Positions 30,945-38,810 of a stretch of 42,710 bases of DNA are shown here, one piece after another (position 1 is the stretch's first letter; every line of letters begins with the position of its first letter). This stretch comes from a virus. Below the pieces are notes generated by a model, which was given only the letters and a program-made list of their open reading frames with translations, had not been told where the DNA came from and made no database searches. The stretch is taken from the IMG/VR virus record IMGVR_UViG_3300008448_004691, positions 1 to 42,710 of that record; one strand, given 5' to 3'. The position numbers and the translations under genes were made by a program.

Positions 30945-31396
30945 GTTATCTGTTTTACTGTTATTCCACATTTATTTAGGAAATTGATTCCTGCATCATC
31001 ACGATAATCTTCGGCATAGAAGACTTCTTTAATACCTGTTTGAAATATCATTTTAGCACAGTCCATGCATGGAGCGCAAGTGATAAACATACTTGCACCA
31101 TCACCACTCTCGGTAGACTTAGCAAGTTTGGCAATTGCATTAGACTCGGCATGGAGAACTTCGGGTTTTGTTTTTAATTGTTTAATCTCTCTTTGTGGCA
31201 CTCCGTCAACTACTGCAACCACTACTTCTTCTTCACAATTGTTATCCCATCCACTTGGCATACCATTGTAACCGATTGAAATGATTCTGTCATCTTTAAC
31301 GACAACAGCACCAACTTGTTTGCGTCTAGCAGTACTCAATTCGGCAAAGACTCTTGCAGTCTTCATGTATGCGCCAAGATATTTTTCTTTAATCAT
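30941..31396 (-). CDS. cd: dCMP deaminase
   Basis: A 151-residue zinc-dependent deaminase from the ATG at 31396; the longer start would overlap the upstream gene by over 80 bases. Zinc ligands and catalytic Glu: HAE (H82, E84) and PCMDC (C110, C113). ARRKQVGAVVV and GYNGMPSGW are typical of dCMP deaminases, which make dUMP for thymidylate synthesis. Its stop overlaps the methyltransferase start. Matches T4 gene cd in role. Confidence 0.93.
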   Translation of the reverse strand: MIKEKYLGAYMKTARVFAELSTARRKQVGAVVVKDDRIISIGYNGMPSGWDNNCEEEVVVAVVDGVPQREIKQLKTKPEVLHAESNAIAKLAKSTESGDGASMFITCAPCMDCAKMIFQTGIKEVFYAEDYRDDAGINFLNKCGITVKQIT

Positions 31397-31640
31397 TATC
31401 AAATTTTTCTGTCTGTTCAAAACGTCTTTCTTGAATCGTTTTTTCTTTCCATACTTTTCTAGGATTTGCACACATCACGCAATTTGGATTCCCACAATCT
31501 AAGACATGATGTTTAGCTAATTGATGCGGAGACTCAACTGGTATATTATACGCTTTTGCAATTTTCAATTGCTTTCGTATTGCGTTTTCGTCTTCAAGGA
31601 TTCGTTTAGATTTTTTAAATTTATCTTCTTCGTTACTCAT
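31389..31640 (-). CDS. Small Cys-rich conserved protein
   Basis: An 83-residue basic protein with HHVLDCGNPNCVMCANPRK, a CxxxxCxxC cluster plus His that could bind zinc. Similar CGNPxCVMCxNPRK segments recur in T4-like aquatic phages (from memory). Function unknown; overlaps the deaminase gene by 8 bases. Confidence 0.65.
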   Translation of the reverse strand: MSNEEDKFKKSKRILEDENAIRKQLKIAKAYNIPVESPHQLAKHHVLDCGNPNCVMCANPRKVWKEKTIQERRFEQTEKFDND

Positions 31641-31662
31641 GTTCGACTCCTTTGAATATTAA

Positions 31663-32427
31663 TTAAGCTACATTCCAGATTAGTGCGCCTGGTTTCCCAC
31701 TACTCACTACAAACTGCCAAAGTTTAGCATCGTAGTATTTCTCAGATGGATATGGAGGTGCTTGACTCTCTTCCACTACTTGGTCATACTTGTAAGGTGA
31801 ACGCATAGTGATAGCACGACCTTTTTCATAATCACTCATCTTGTGTCCAATCTCTACTGCATATGCAGGCACATCAGGAAATGCTAATTGCAGTCCACGA
31901 TTTAACGTTCCGCTTGATGCAACAGTCCAAATCTCTGTTGGCTTGATATTTAAATCTCTAGCAACTTTAACAATCGATGCAAGCACAGATGGATGTTCTA
32001 ACCCCAAAGGCAAACATTGTCTGCGCTTTGTATCTTCTTCTTGATAACGTCTTGCTCTTGCTTTTGTCACAGTAAGCATACCATTGTCAACCCAATGAAT
32101 AGTGCCGCCAAGGTCCAATACTCTTTGCTGATGCCATGTAGGCTCTTTGCGTTTAGCCATAAAGAACGTTGCTTTTTTTCCATAGAGATTACATACATAG
32201 GTTAATGATATAGGACCCCAACCAACTTTGTTTGCACCACCAAAGACCCATTCGTCACATTCGGTAGTCTTCACAAGATGGTCGATGAATCGACTCTTAC
32301 TTCCATACTCTAATAAGTCATCACGCACAACATGAAAGCCATGGTGCATCTCGACTATCGGTGCAGGGTTTGGGTCTTTCCAATCTTTAATTATATCAGA
32401 AACTTCTTCAGGATACAAGCGACTCAT
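31663..32427 (-). CDS. Putative PLP-dependent (fold-type II) enzyme
   Basis: A 254-residue protein with features of the ACC deaminase/cysteine synthase superfamily: YGSKSRFID near residue 40, where the Lys could bind PLP, GKKATFFMAKRKEPTWHQQR, PLGLEHPSVL and WTVASSGTLNRGLQLAFPD, comparable to the phosphate-binding SGGT loop. It is shorter than typical family members (about 320-340), so it may be degenerate or have a different substrate. It overlaps the oxygenase gene by 20 bases. Confidence 0.55.
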   Translation of the reverse strand: MSRLYPEEVSDIIKDWKDPNPAPIVEMHHGFHVVRDDLLEYGSKSRFIDHLVKTTECDEWVFGGANKVGWGPISLTYVCNLYGKKATFFMAKRKEPTWHQQRVLDLGGTIHWVDNGMLTVTKARARRYQEEDTKRRQCLPLGLEHPSVLASIVKVARDLNIKPTEIWTVASSGTLNRGLQLAFPDVPAYAVEIGHKMSDYEKGRAITMRSPYKYDQVVEESQAPPYPSEKYYDAKLWQFVVSSGKPGALIWNVA

Positions 32428-33508
32428 ACAGTTCTCCTTCAGAAATTGCGTCTATGACTAAGTGAATTCTATTATCTGTTCCATTGTTGATTGCTTGATG
32501 TGGCTTACGTGTATCTAAGAACCACAAGTCTCCAACGTCCATATGTATCTTCTGTGGAGTACCTTTAGTGTCCCACACAGTAAAAATCATGTTTGGATTA
32601 GTAATGATTGGTATGTGTAGTCTTGCAAGTTTGCCTTTAGAACCACCAGAGTCTTTATCAACTTGATCGGTATGTCTTTCAAGTTCTCCACCGCCAGGTT
32701 TCAATTGCATGAAACGAACACGATGCACTTCTTTGTATTTACTTAACAACTCACGCACCTCAGGAAACATATCGTAGAGTGGTGTGTCTTGCAATTCAAA
32801 TTTCACATCTTTGTTTTTTTCTTTCCAGTCATCACTCATCTCTGAAGGCTTTGTGATGAAGTCTGATTCTGGACGATAACCACGTAGTGACAATGCAGAC
32901 CATGCTTTATCTTTGTTGTAGTTACTATAATGATTTGTGAATGCAGGTAATGTTGCTAACTTAGCAGAAACAGATTGAATAAACTCTGGCATGATTGCAC
33001 CAATCTTTTTGATACTCAAATATTCTGTTGATTCTACTTTAGGAAACGAACGTGGAAAAGGACTATTGCTCTTAAAGTAAATTGCATGTACTTCTCCGTA
33101 TGTTGTGATCTTAGGACCAACATAACAGAAACCTAACTCTTCAGCTAAGTCGCAATGTGCTTTGTTCTCTGCCCATACAGTTAGCCAAAAATCTCTACCC
33201 GACAATACAGAAATTTGTTGTTTGATAGTATTGATGTTGCCCGAAAGTTTTCCAATCGAAACATCACCCTTTACTTTTGTTGCAATAACTGTGTCGCCAT
33301 GCATCGTAATGTCTGATGCAACTTTGTTTACTGTTACGTCAATCATTGCATCACCAAGCAAAACAAGAGTTCCTTTTTTCAAAGACTCTGCAATATTGTT
33401 CTTCTTATACTTTGCAAAAGGCGATAACGTATATGCATTGTAGTCTGCATACTGCGTTTCAAGTCCCTTGAGATAATCTATGTCATACCCATGTTGCCAA
33501 GGTTTCAT
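32408..33508 (-). CDS. GNAT-like domain fused to aspartyl/asparaginyl-hydroxylase-type 2OG-Fe(II) oxygenase
   Basis: A 366-residue two-domain protein. Residues about 95-150 (FWLTVWAENKAHCDLAEELGF, then YGEVHAIYFK) resemble the end of a GNAT acetyltransferase, but a full acetyl-CoA loop is not evident. Residues 255-360 are an oxygenase with ERHTDQ (H279, D281), KPHQAINN (H337) and NRIHLVID (R347 for 2-oxoglutarate). Aspartyl/asparaginyl hydroxylase-like proteins occur in cyanophages. They hydroxylate protein side chains using Fe(II), O2 and 2OG. Its start overlaps the deformylase stop (ATGA). Confidence 0.8.
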   Translation of the reverse strand: MKPWQHGYDIDYLKGLETQYADYNAYTLSPFAKYKKNNIAESLKKGTLVLLGDAMIDVTVNKVASDITMHGDTVIATKVKGDVSIGKLSGNINTIKQQISVLSGRDFWLTVWAENKAHCDLAEELGFCYVGPKITTYGEVHAIYFKSNSPFPRSFPKVESTEYLSIKKIGAIMPEFIQSVSAKLATLPAFTNHYSNYNKDKAWSALSLRGYRPESDFITKPSEMSDDWKEKNKDVKFELQDTPLYDMFPEVRELLSKYKEVHRVRFMQLKPGGGELERHTDQVDKDSGGSKGKLARLHIPIITNPNMIFTVWDTKGTPQKIHMDVGDLWFLDTRKPHQAINNGTDNRIHLVIDAISEGELYESLVS

Positions 33509-34008
33509 TTTTTTACCTTACGTTTTAGAATCATACGTTTACGCATTGCACGTTGTGCTTCAAATGCTGAAGCCTTTTGAGTATACACTTTTCCAAGCAT
33601 ATGGTCAAACTCATGCAATGCAATTCTGGCAGTCATGCCAATAAACCTTTCAGTTCTTGTTTCACCATTTTCATCTTGAAAACGAATACGTATCGAATCT
33701 GGACGTTTAACATTCAAGTACAACAAAGGAAAACTTAAGCAACCTTCTTTCATTGTAAGTTCTTTATCTGATACATCAACAACTCTTGGATTGAACACTG
33801 CGTATGGTTCATTAGCCGTTCTCATAACAAAAACACGATATGGGTGTCCGACTTGATTTGCTGACAAGCCAAGCCCATCACTCTTCACCATCTTGTCGTG
33901 TAGTGCTTGTGCAAACTCTTTTGGGTCGAATGGTGGATTTGAGAAATCAAACTCTTTGCATTCTTGCAAAAGAATGGGTGATGTTTCTGAAACAAATTCA
34001 AGGTTCAT
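33505..34008 (-). CDS. def: Peptide deformylase
   Basis: A 167-residue deformylase with all three motifs: GLGLSANQ (45-52), EGCLSFP with C90, and HEFDH with H132, E133 and H136. It removes the formyl group from new proteins using Fe2+ or Zn2+. Phage versions lack the C-terminal helix of the bacterial enzyme, and this one is of that short type. Known cyanophage deformylases are thought to keep late protein synthesis going. AGGAG precedes the ATG. Confidence 0.95.
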   Translation of the reverse strand: MNLEFVSETSPILLQECKEFDFSNPPFDPKEFAQALHDKMVKSDGLGLSANQVGHPYRVFVMRTANEPYAVFNPRVVDVSDKELTMKEGCLSFPLLYLNVKRPDSIRIRFQDENGETRTERFIGMTARIALHEFDHMLGKVYTQKASAFEAQRAMRKRMILKRKVKK

Positions 34009-34186
34009 GGGATTCTCCTAATACATAATTTTCTGCGAAATTTTCAGCTTCATCTATATTATTAAAGAATGCTACAAAGTATGAGCCAAATTCATTTCGC
34101 ATTCTAACTTTATAGAATCCTTCATCGTAATGAACGTGCGCTTCTCTATCGATATCTGTTCCATAATGTTCACTGAGTATTTTCAT
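33998..34186 (-). CDS. Small protein of unknown function
   Basis: A 62-residue protein from the ATG at 34186 (AAGGAAC upstream); an in-frame start at 34234 lies further inside the preceding gene. Alternating aromatic strands (HVHYDEGFYKVRMRNEFGSYFVAFFNN) and a final helix suggest a small alpha/beta fold. It overlaps both neighbours by 11-17 bases. Confidence 0.6.
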   Translation of the reverse strand: MKILSEHYGTDIDREAHVHYDEGFYKVRMRNEFGSYFVAFFNNIDEAENFAENYVLGESHEP

Positions 34187-34802
34187 TTTTATGTTCCTTT
34201 CCAGTATTAAATGATATTGAAATTCTGTCTTCATTTATATTTGAATTTCTATCAACTGAGTGTTCCATCCATGATGGAAATATAATTATCATATTTTCTT
34301 TACAAGGAAACATTGCACCACTACTAAACCAAGGATAGTAACTCACTTCATTCTCTTTAAAATTCCAAAAATGCAAATAAGAGTCCATCAAAGGTGCCAT
34401 TGGATTTTCAAATCTAATATTTCCACAATTTTCAGGAGTTTTAACGTAAAAAGTTCCCGATAAAATTGATCCAGTATGACGATGTGAATTATTATAATTT
34501 CCATATTGATTTATGTTAATCCACAAATTACCAATATCCAATTTAGGAACAATACCAATATTAGAAGAAACTTTGTTTATTCCAACACGAATTTCATTGA
34601 GAAGTTTTTTGAATTCTATATTTTTAATCGACTCTATATCAACATTACCACTCTGCCAACCTCCACAATTACTTTTTTCATTTTTAACGGTCGTGTTGTT
34701 TTTTAAATCATAACAAAAATCTGCAATTTGATTAACATCAAGCGTTAAATCTTCGACAGAAAATGGTTGAGGAAATACTGCTTCTACATTATATAAGTTC
34801 AT
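34170..34802 (-). CDS. 2OG-Fe(II) oxygenase-like protein (TIGR02466 type)
   Basis: A 210-residue protein with the pattern of a phage 2OG-Fe(II) oxygenase family: HRHTGSILSGTFYV (H107, H109), GNIRFENP, IIIFPSWMEHSV (H181) and DRISISFN (R193). The final His and Arg bind iron and 2OG. The substrate is unknown; family members occur in many T4-like cyanophages. It is more AT-rich than its neighbours and coupled to gene 46 by ATGA. Confidence 0.78.
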   Translation of the reverse strand: MNLYNVEAVFPQPFSVEDLTLDVNQIADFCYDLKNNTTVKNEKSNCGGWQSGNVDIESIKNIEFKKLLNEIRVGINKVSSNIGIVPKLDIGNLWININQYGNYNNSHRHTGSILSGTFYVKTPENCGNIRFENPMAPLMDSYLHFWNFKENEVSYYPWFSSGAMFPCKENMIIIFPSWMEHSVDRNSNINEDRISISFNTGKEHKNENTQ

Positions 34803-36511
34803 TTTGCAATCCTTGAAAAATTATTTACCTTCTCGAATCTAATCACGTTGGCAAACTTGTCTTGTAGAATATCACCTTTGTGTGATATGACAAATAGGTT
34901 AGAACCTTCAAGCATGTTTAGAATCTTCATCAAATCTTCTGTACCATTTGTGTCTAATGATGAATCAAAGATTTCATCAAGTATTAATATGTTTGTGCTG
35001 GCGCTGTTCTTCAGTTTGGCAACTGCTCTCCATGTCAACATCAATGCCATATCGATGCGTTGTTTCTCACCTTCACTGAATGATGCATATGTGAAATCAT
35101 CACGATGGCGAGACTTGATTGTTTCTTTGAATGATTCATCCAAATTGAAGTTCACAAAGAAATCTAATGATGCAAGATACTTGTTAACTAGCTTGTTGAT
35201 GACTGGTATGTATTGACGAATGATTTTCGTTTTGATGCCTGTGTCTTTCAATAAGTTCGTTGCAATCTCAAAATACAAACGCTCTTCAGCAATAACTTTA
35301 ATTTCAGATTCTAGTTCTGCTAGTTCTGTAGTCAACGTTGCAAGTTTCTCTTGTTCTGCATTAACATCATCCTTAACGGAATTCAATCGCACAATCTCTT
35401 TATTAATATTGTCAATGTGTCTTTGATTTACTCTGACCTCACTCTGTTCAAATGTCAACTGAGAATTCAATGTTTGAATTTGTTCAGCAATCGTTTCAAT
35501 CTCAACAAGTCTACCATTGACAAGATCAAGTTCAGTTTTAACTTTTGACAATGCATCATCGACTTCAACTAATTTTTTGTTTCGTTCTTCTACAATGTGT
35601 GTCTTATATTCATTACCAATAGCTTGTTTGCATGTTGGGCAATCATCATTGTTATGATAAAACTCAATGTCAGTATCAATTTTTTTATGAGTCTTTATTA
35701 AATTCTGACGAATCGTTGTAAATTTAGATAGCTTTGCATCGACTTTAGACTTGTCTGAAATTTGTGTACATATTTCTGACAAAGTTGTTTGTAGTGCTAT
35801 GCATCTAGTTTCACTCTCTGCAATCAACAATTGTGTGTTAGCAATGTCTTGTTGCTTAGATAAAATCTGAGTTGCGTTGTTCTTATTCAATGAATCGATA
35901 AACTGAATTTGATATTGAATCTTTTCACTCTTCAGATCAACAGCATACTTCGACTGCGAATGTTTTTCTTTCAACAAAAGAAACTTATCTTTGAGAACAC
36001 TATTCATGCGTGAGAAGATTTGAATATCTAACAAGTCTTCAATGATAGAACGTCTATCGCTTGCAGACAATTGCATGAATGGAGTAAACGATGCTGAACC
36101 CAACAAAACAATTTGAGTAAAAGATTTGTAGTTGAGTTTGAGGATGAATTTCTCTAGGTGTTCTTGATAGTCTTTGACTGCGGCATCTTGATTGACTAGA
36201 TGCCCATTGCAGTAAATTTCAAACACATTTGGTTTGATACCACGAACGATTTTGTATGACTTATTGCCTGTGTCGAATTCAATTTCAACAGTACAATCTT
36301 TTTGATTGATCGTATTGACAAGTTGTCCTTTGTTGATATTACGAAATGGTTTGCCAAACAGCACAAAGCACAATGCGTCAAGCATAGTAGACTTACCCGA
36401 ACCATTAGAGCCAACAATCAACGTGGTGTTGTTGCCATCTAAGTTCAGTTCAGTAAAGAAGTTACCAGTTGATAGAAAGTTCTTCCATCTCAAATTACGA
36501 AAAATAATCAT
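34799..36511 (-). CDS. 46: Recombination endonuclease subunit (T4 gp46, Rad50/SbcC-like)
   Basis: A 570-residue SMC-type ATPase. Walker A GSNGSGKS at 34-41, two coiled-coil arms flanking a zinc hook CPTC (C291, C294), a signature SFSEGEKQRIDMAL and Walker B ILILDEIFDSSLD near 510. With gp47 it resects DNA ends for recombination-dependent replication. Length and motifs are complete. Confidence 0.96.
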   Translation of the reverse strand: MIIFRNLRWKNFLSTGNFFTELNLDGNNTTLIVGSNGSGKSTMLDALCFVLFGKPFRNINKGQLVNTINQKDCTVEIEFDTGNKSYKIVRGIKPNVFEIYCNGHLVNQDAAVKDYQEHLEKFILKLNYKSFTQIVLLGSASFTPFMQLSASDRRSIIEDLLDIQIFSRMNSVLKDKFLLLKEKHSQSKYAVDLKSEKIQYQIQFIDSLNKNNATQILSKQQDIANTQLLIAESETRCIALQTTLSEICTQISDKSKVDAKLSKFTTIRQNLIKTHKKIDTDIEFYHNNDDCPTCKQAIGNEYKTHIVEERNKKLVEVDDALSKVKTELDLVNGRLVEIETIAEQIQTLNSQLTFEQSEVRVNQRHIDNINKEIVRLNSVKDDVNAEQEKLATLTTELAELESEIKVIAEERLYFEIATNLLKDTGIKTKIIRQYIPVINKLVNKYLASLDFFVNFNLDESFKETIKSRHRDDFTYASFSEGEKQRIDMALMLTWRAVAKLKNSASTNILILDEIFDSSLDTNGTEDLMKILNMLEGSNLFVISHKGDILQDKFANVIRFEKVNNFSRIAK

Positions 36512-37581
36512 TCTATATTTTCTTTGGATAGTGCCTCAACGTAAAGTTCACGCATCAATGTTTTAAGTTTATTAGTGTCTGAAATATTTAGGCTTTGCGT
36601 ATCGATAAATGAAGAAAGAATTGTCATGGTGTCTTGCGCTTGGTCAATAATATCACTATCAGTTTCTTCATTCGATATAGTAAAGTCTTCAACAATCGTA
36701 ACGTCTACAGGACCAAATTTATAAATTTCATCTATCAACTTTTCAAATAGATAAGGATCCTGTTTATTCAAAACAACAACTTTCACATAAGCATTTGCAT
36801 ACTTAGAAAAGTTTATGTCTTTCAAGTCTTCAATCTTTAATTGATTGTCATCATAATTTACCTTATAAAACATTCGGTGAGGATTCTCTACGAATGTAGT
36901 CTGCATTGTTTCAGTGTCTAAAATACCAAACTGTTTTTTGTCTTTGTAATCATTCCAAAACAATTCATAGGGCGCACCAACATACGTGATGTTGTCGTGC
37001 TGTGATGGTGTATGATAGTGTCCGCTGTATACATGATTATAGTTGCTTAGAAACTTATAGTCAAGTCCTTCATGGCTATCTACACCACGGAACAATGGAA
37101 AGCCAGCAAGTTCAAAGTGCCCCATGCACAATGAAGAAGATGTGTTCTTCACAAACTCAAAAACTTCCGCTTCATTGCTTTTGCAAATCCATGGTATCAT
37201 ATCGATTTTGATCCCATCAACTTCAAGTGTACCAGGTTTCTGCCATAGCACAATGTTATGATAGTCTCTCAGCAACAAGTCAGGAGAATTAACTTCAAGA
37301 CTTTCTTTCCAAAAGATATCGTGATTACCAATCAATGCGTGAAGAGTAATGCCTTCTTCAACGCATCTGTCAAAGAAGTATCTACGACTTTCCATCAGCG
37401 AATGAAAGTTGATGTACTTGCGTCTATCGAACAAGTCACCAAGCTGAATGATTGTTCTTACACCACGATGTTTCAGTTCTGGAAAGAATGTCTCATCATA
37501 AAATTTTTCATAGTAAGCATGAAACGCTTTGGAGTCATTTCTAACACCAAAGTGAGTATCACCTAGTAAACATATTCTCAT
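36508..37581 (-). CDS. 47: Recombination endonuclease subunit (T4 gp47, Mre11/SbcD-like)
   Basis: A 357-residue metallophosphoesterase. Motifs I GDTHFG (D8, H10), II GDLFDRR, III GNHD and later GHFELAG and SGHYHTP are all present, so it is an intact two-metal nuclease. It forms the complex with gp46 encoded directly downstream (ATGA overlap). Confidence 0.96.
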   Translation of the reverse strand: MRICLLGDTHFGVRNDSKAFHAYYEKFYDETFFPELKHRGVRTIIQLGDLFDRRKYINFHSLMESRRYFFDRCVEEGITLHALIGNHDIFWKESLEVNSPDLLLRDYHNIVLWQKPGTLEVDGIKIDMIPWICKSNEAEVFEFVKNTSSSLCMGHFELAGFPLFRGVDSHEGLDYKFLSNYNHVYSGHYHTPSQHDNITYVGAPYELFWNDYKDKKQFGILDTETMQTTFVENPHRMFYKVNYDDNQLKIEDLKDINFSKYANAYVKVVVLNKQDPYLFEKLIDEIYKFGPVDVTIVEDFTISNEETDSDIIDQAQDTMTILSSFIDTQSLNISDTNKLKTLMRELYVEALSKENIE

Positions 37582-37747
37582 ACTTTCGTTGCCCTTGCTT
37601 CTTCATTGTTGTACCTAAAGACTTGTCGATTATAGCACGAATCTCAGTCAAATGCAAGACGGCAGTTTCTCTGAGATTTTGTGGCGATCTTTTGTCGTTA
37701 ACAATTTTTAGCCAGTTTTCAAGTTGGGCTGGTATTGGTGTCTGCAT
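37559..37747 (-). CDS. Small protein between gene 55 and 47
   Basis: A 62-residue basic helical protein from the ATG at 37747, which has GGAGAAAG upstream; a longer in-frame start lies further inside gene 55. Sequence such as IPAQLENWLKIVNDKRSPQ gives no family. It overlaps gene 55 by 29 bases and gene 47 by 23 bases, so it is translated between them. Confidence 0.6.
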   Translation of the reverse strand: MQTPIPAQLENWLKIVNDKRSPQNLRETAVLHLTEIRAIIDKSLGTTMKKQGQRKYENMFTR

Positions 37748-38348
37748 TGTCTTTCTCCAGAAATTCATCGAATGCGGTAGCAGTATCTGCCTTTTTCTTT
37801 CTAGGCTTTGCACTTGCGATCTTCTTCTCTTTATTCACTTCAAATGCTTTGATAAAGTCACTAATGAATTCTTCGCTATACGAATCGTGCATCACACCAT
37901 TTAGACTTGAAGAAACGTATTCTTCGCCATTGTTTTCAATGAGAGAGGTAATGATTAAATTGTCCATGCTCTTGTACTTGATGTACAGATGCTTTTTCTC
38001 TTTTTGAATTCTTCGCAAGAATGCATAGTAGATAATTTGGGTAAAGTATGCAAATGGATTCTTAGACTTCTCAGGGTCAAAGTTATCAATGTACAACAGA
38101 CAGTTTTCAATACCATCCGATACCATATCTTCTTTGAATGTGTAGTTTGCAAAGTTTGGTTTACGTGCCAAGTGCGTTGCAATCTTAAACAAGCATTCGC
38201 CGATGTACTCAGGTACTCTTGGGCGCTCTCCGTTTGTTGCTTCTGCTTCTTTGACGCCGGCACGAAAGACAACCATCTCTTCTAGGAAATGTTCGTTGTT
38301 GACGTAGTGTTTTTGTTTTGGTTTTACGGTAGCGGTAGTAATAGTCAT
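37719..38348 (-). CDS. 55: Late-promoter sigma factor (T4 gp55)
   Basis: A 209-residue sigma-70-related protein matching gp55: ECLFKIATHLARKPNF, EDMVSDGIENCLLYIDNFDP and NPFAYFTQIIYYAFLRRIQKE correspond to a sigma region-2-like core that reads the TATAAATA box. The C-terminus TAFDEFLEKD resembles the sliding-clamp-binding tail of T4 gp55. It explains the late boxes found in this window. Confidence 0.93.
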   Translation of the reverse strand: MTITTATVKPKQKHYVNNEHFLEEMVVFRAGVKEAEATNGERPRVPEYIGECLFKIATHLARKPNFANYTFKEDMVSDGIENCLLYIDNFDPEKSKNPFAYFTQIIYYAFLRRIQKEKKHLYIKYKSMDNLIITSLIENNGEEYVSSSLNGVMHDSYSEEFISDFIKAFEVNKEKKIASAKPRKKKADTATAFDEFLEKDNADTNTSPT

Positions 38349-38364
38349 GTTTCACCTCAGTTAG

Positions 38365-38393
38365 TTGACAAACACTTGACAATGAGTTATTAT
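38365..38393 (+). promoter_or_regulatory. Candidate plus-strand promoter or repeated operator upstream of gene 55
   Basis: TTGACA at 38365-38370, 17 bases, TATTAT at 38388-38393, facing away from gene 55 into the 3' end of the Sm-like gene. TTGACAA occurs twice here, 11 bases apart, so it may instead be a helically phased operator. No plus-strand gene follows. Confidence 0.4.
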
Positions 38394-38417
38394 TGCAGTG
38401 TCCTGTTTGATAAAGAC

Positions 38418-38810
38418 TTAATGTAATATATGATTGTTAGATGAAGCCATTGCTTCTCTCATCTTATCAATCTCTTCTTTGATTTCAGACATTCTATCGT
38501 CTGCTTGAATTTCAATTTCATCTTCTTCATTCGAATCGAATTCTTGATATGCTTCGCCATAGATTCTTATAATTTCTGATGTTGCTTCAGATACGGAAAC
38601 AATACTTTGTTTAAATATTCTAGAAGGCAAATCAAAATTTGTAAGTGGATCCCATTTCATCATCGACAAGCTAAACATATGATCTTCAGACATTCTAGGA
38701 ACAAGAACAACTTTCATAGGACGATGCACTTCAATGTATCCTCTACTTTCTTCAACAACATTTCCGATGAGAGTATCACCGTTTGTTAATTTTAGTACTT
38801 TGCAAAGCAT
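38418..38810 (-). CDS. Sm-like (LSm) phage protein, copy 2
   Basis: A 130-residue paralogue of 18329-18631. LCKVLKLTNGDTLIGNVVEE aligns with LRILKLSTGEEIVGDIVEE, and both end the core with a V-x-x-A-x-x-x-I-x-x-Y-x-x-x-Y helix. This copy has an extra acidic coiled tail (EEDEIEIQADDRMSEIKEE). Its ATG overlaps the UvsW stop (TAATG). A ring-forming RNA-binding role is possible but unproven. Confidence 0.7.
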   Translation of the reverse strand: MLCKVLKLTNGDTLIGNVVEESRGYIEVHRPMKVVLVPRMSEDHMFSLSMMKWDPLTNFDLPSRIFKQSIVSVSEATSEIIRIYGEAYQEFDSNEEDEIEIQADDRMSEIKEEIDKMREAMASSNNHILH

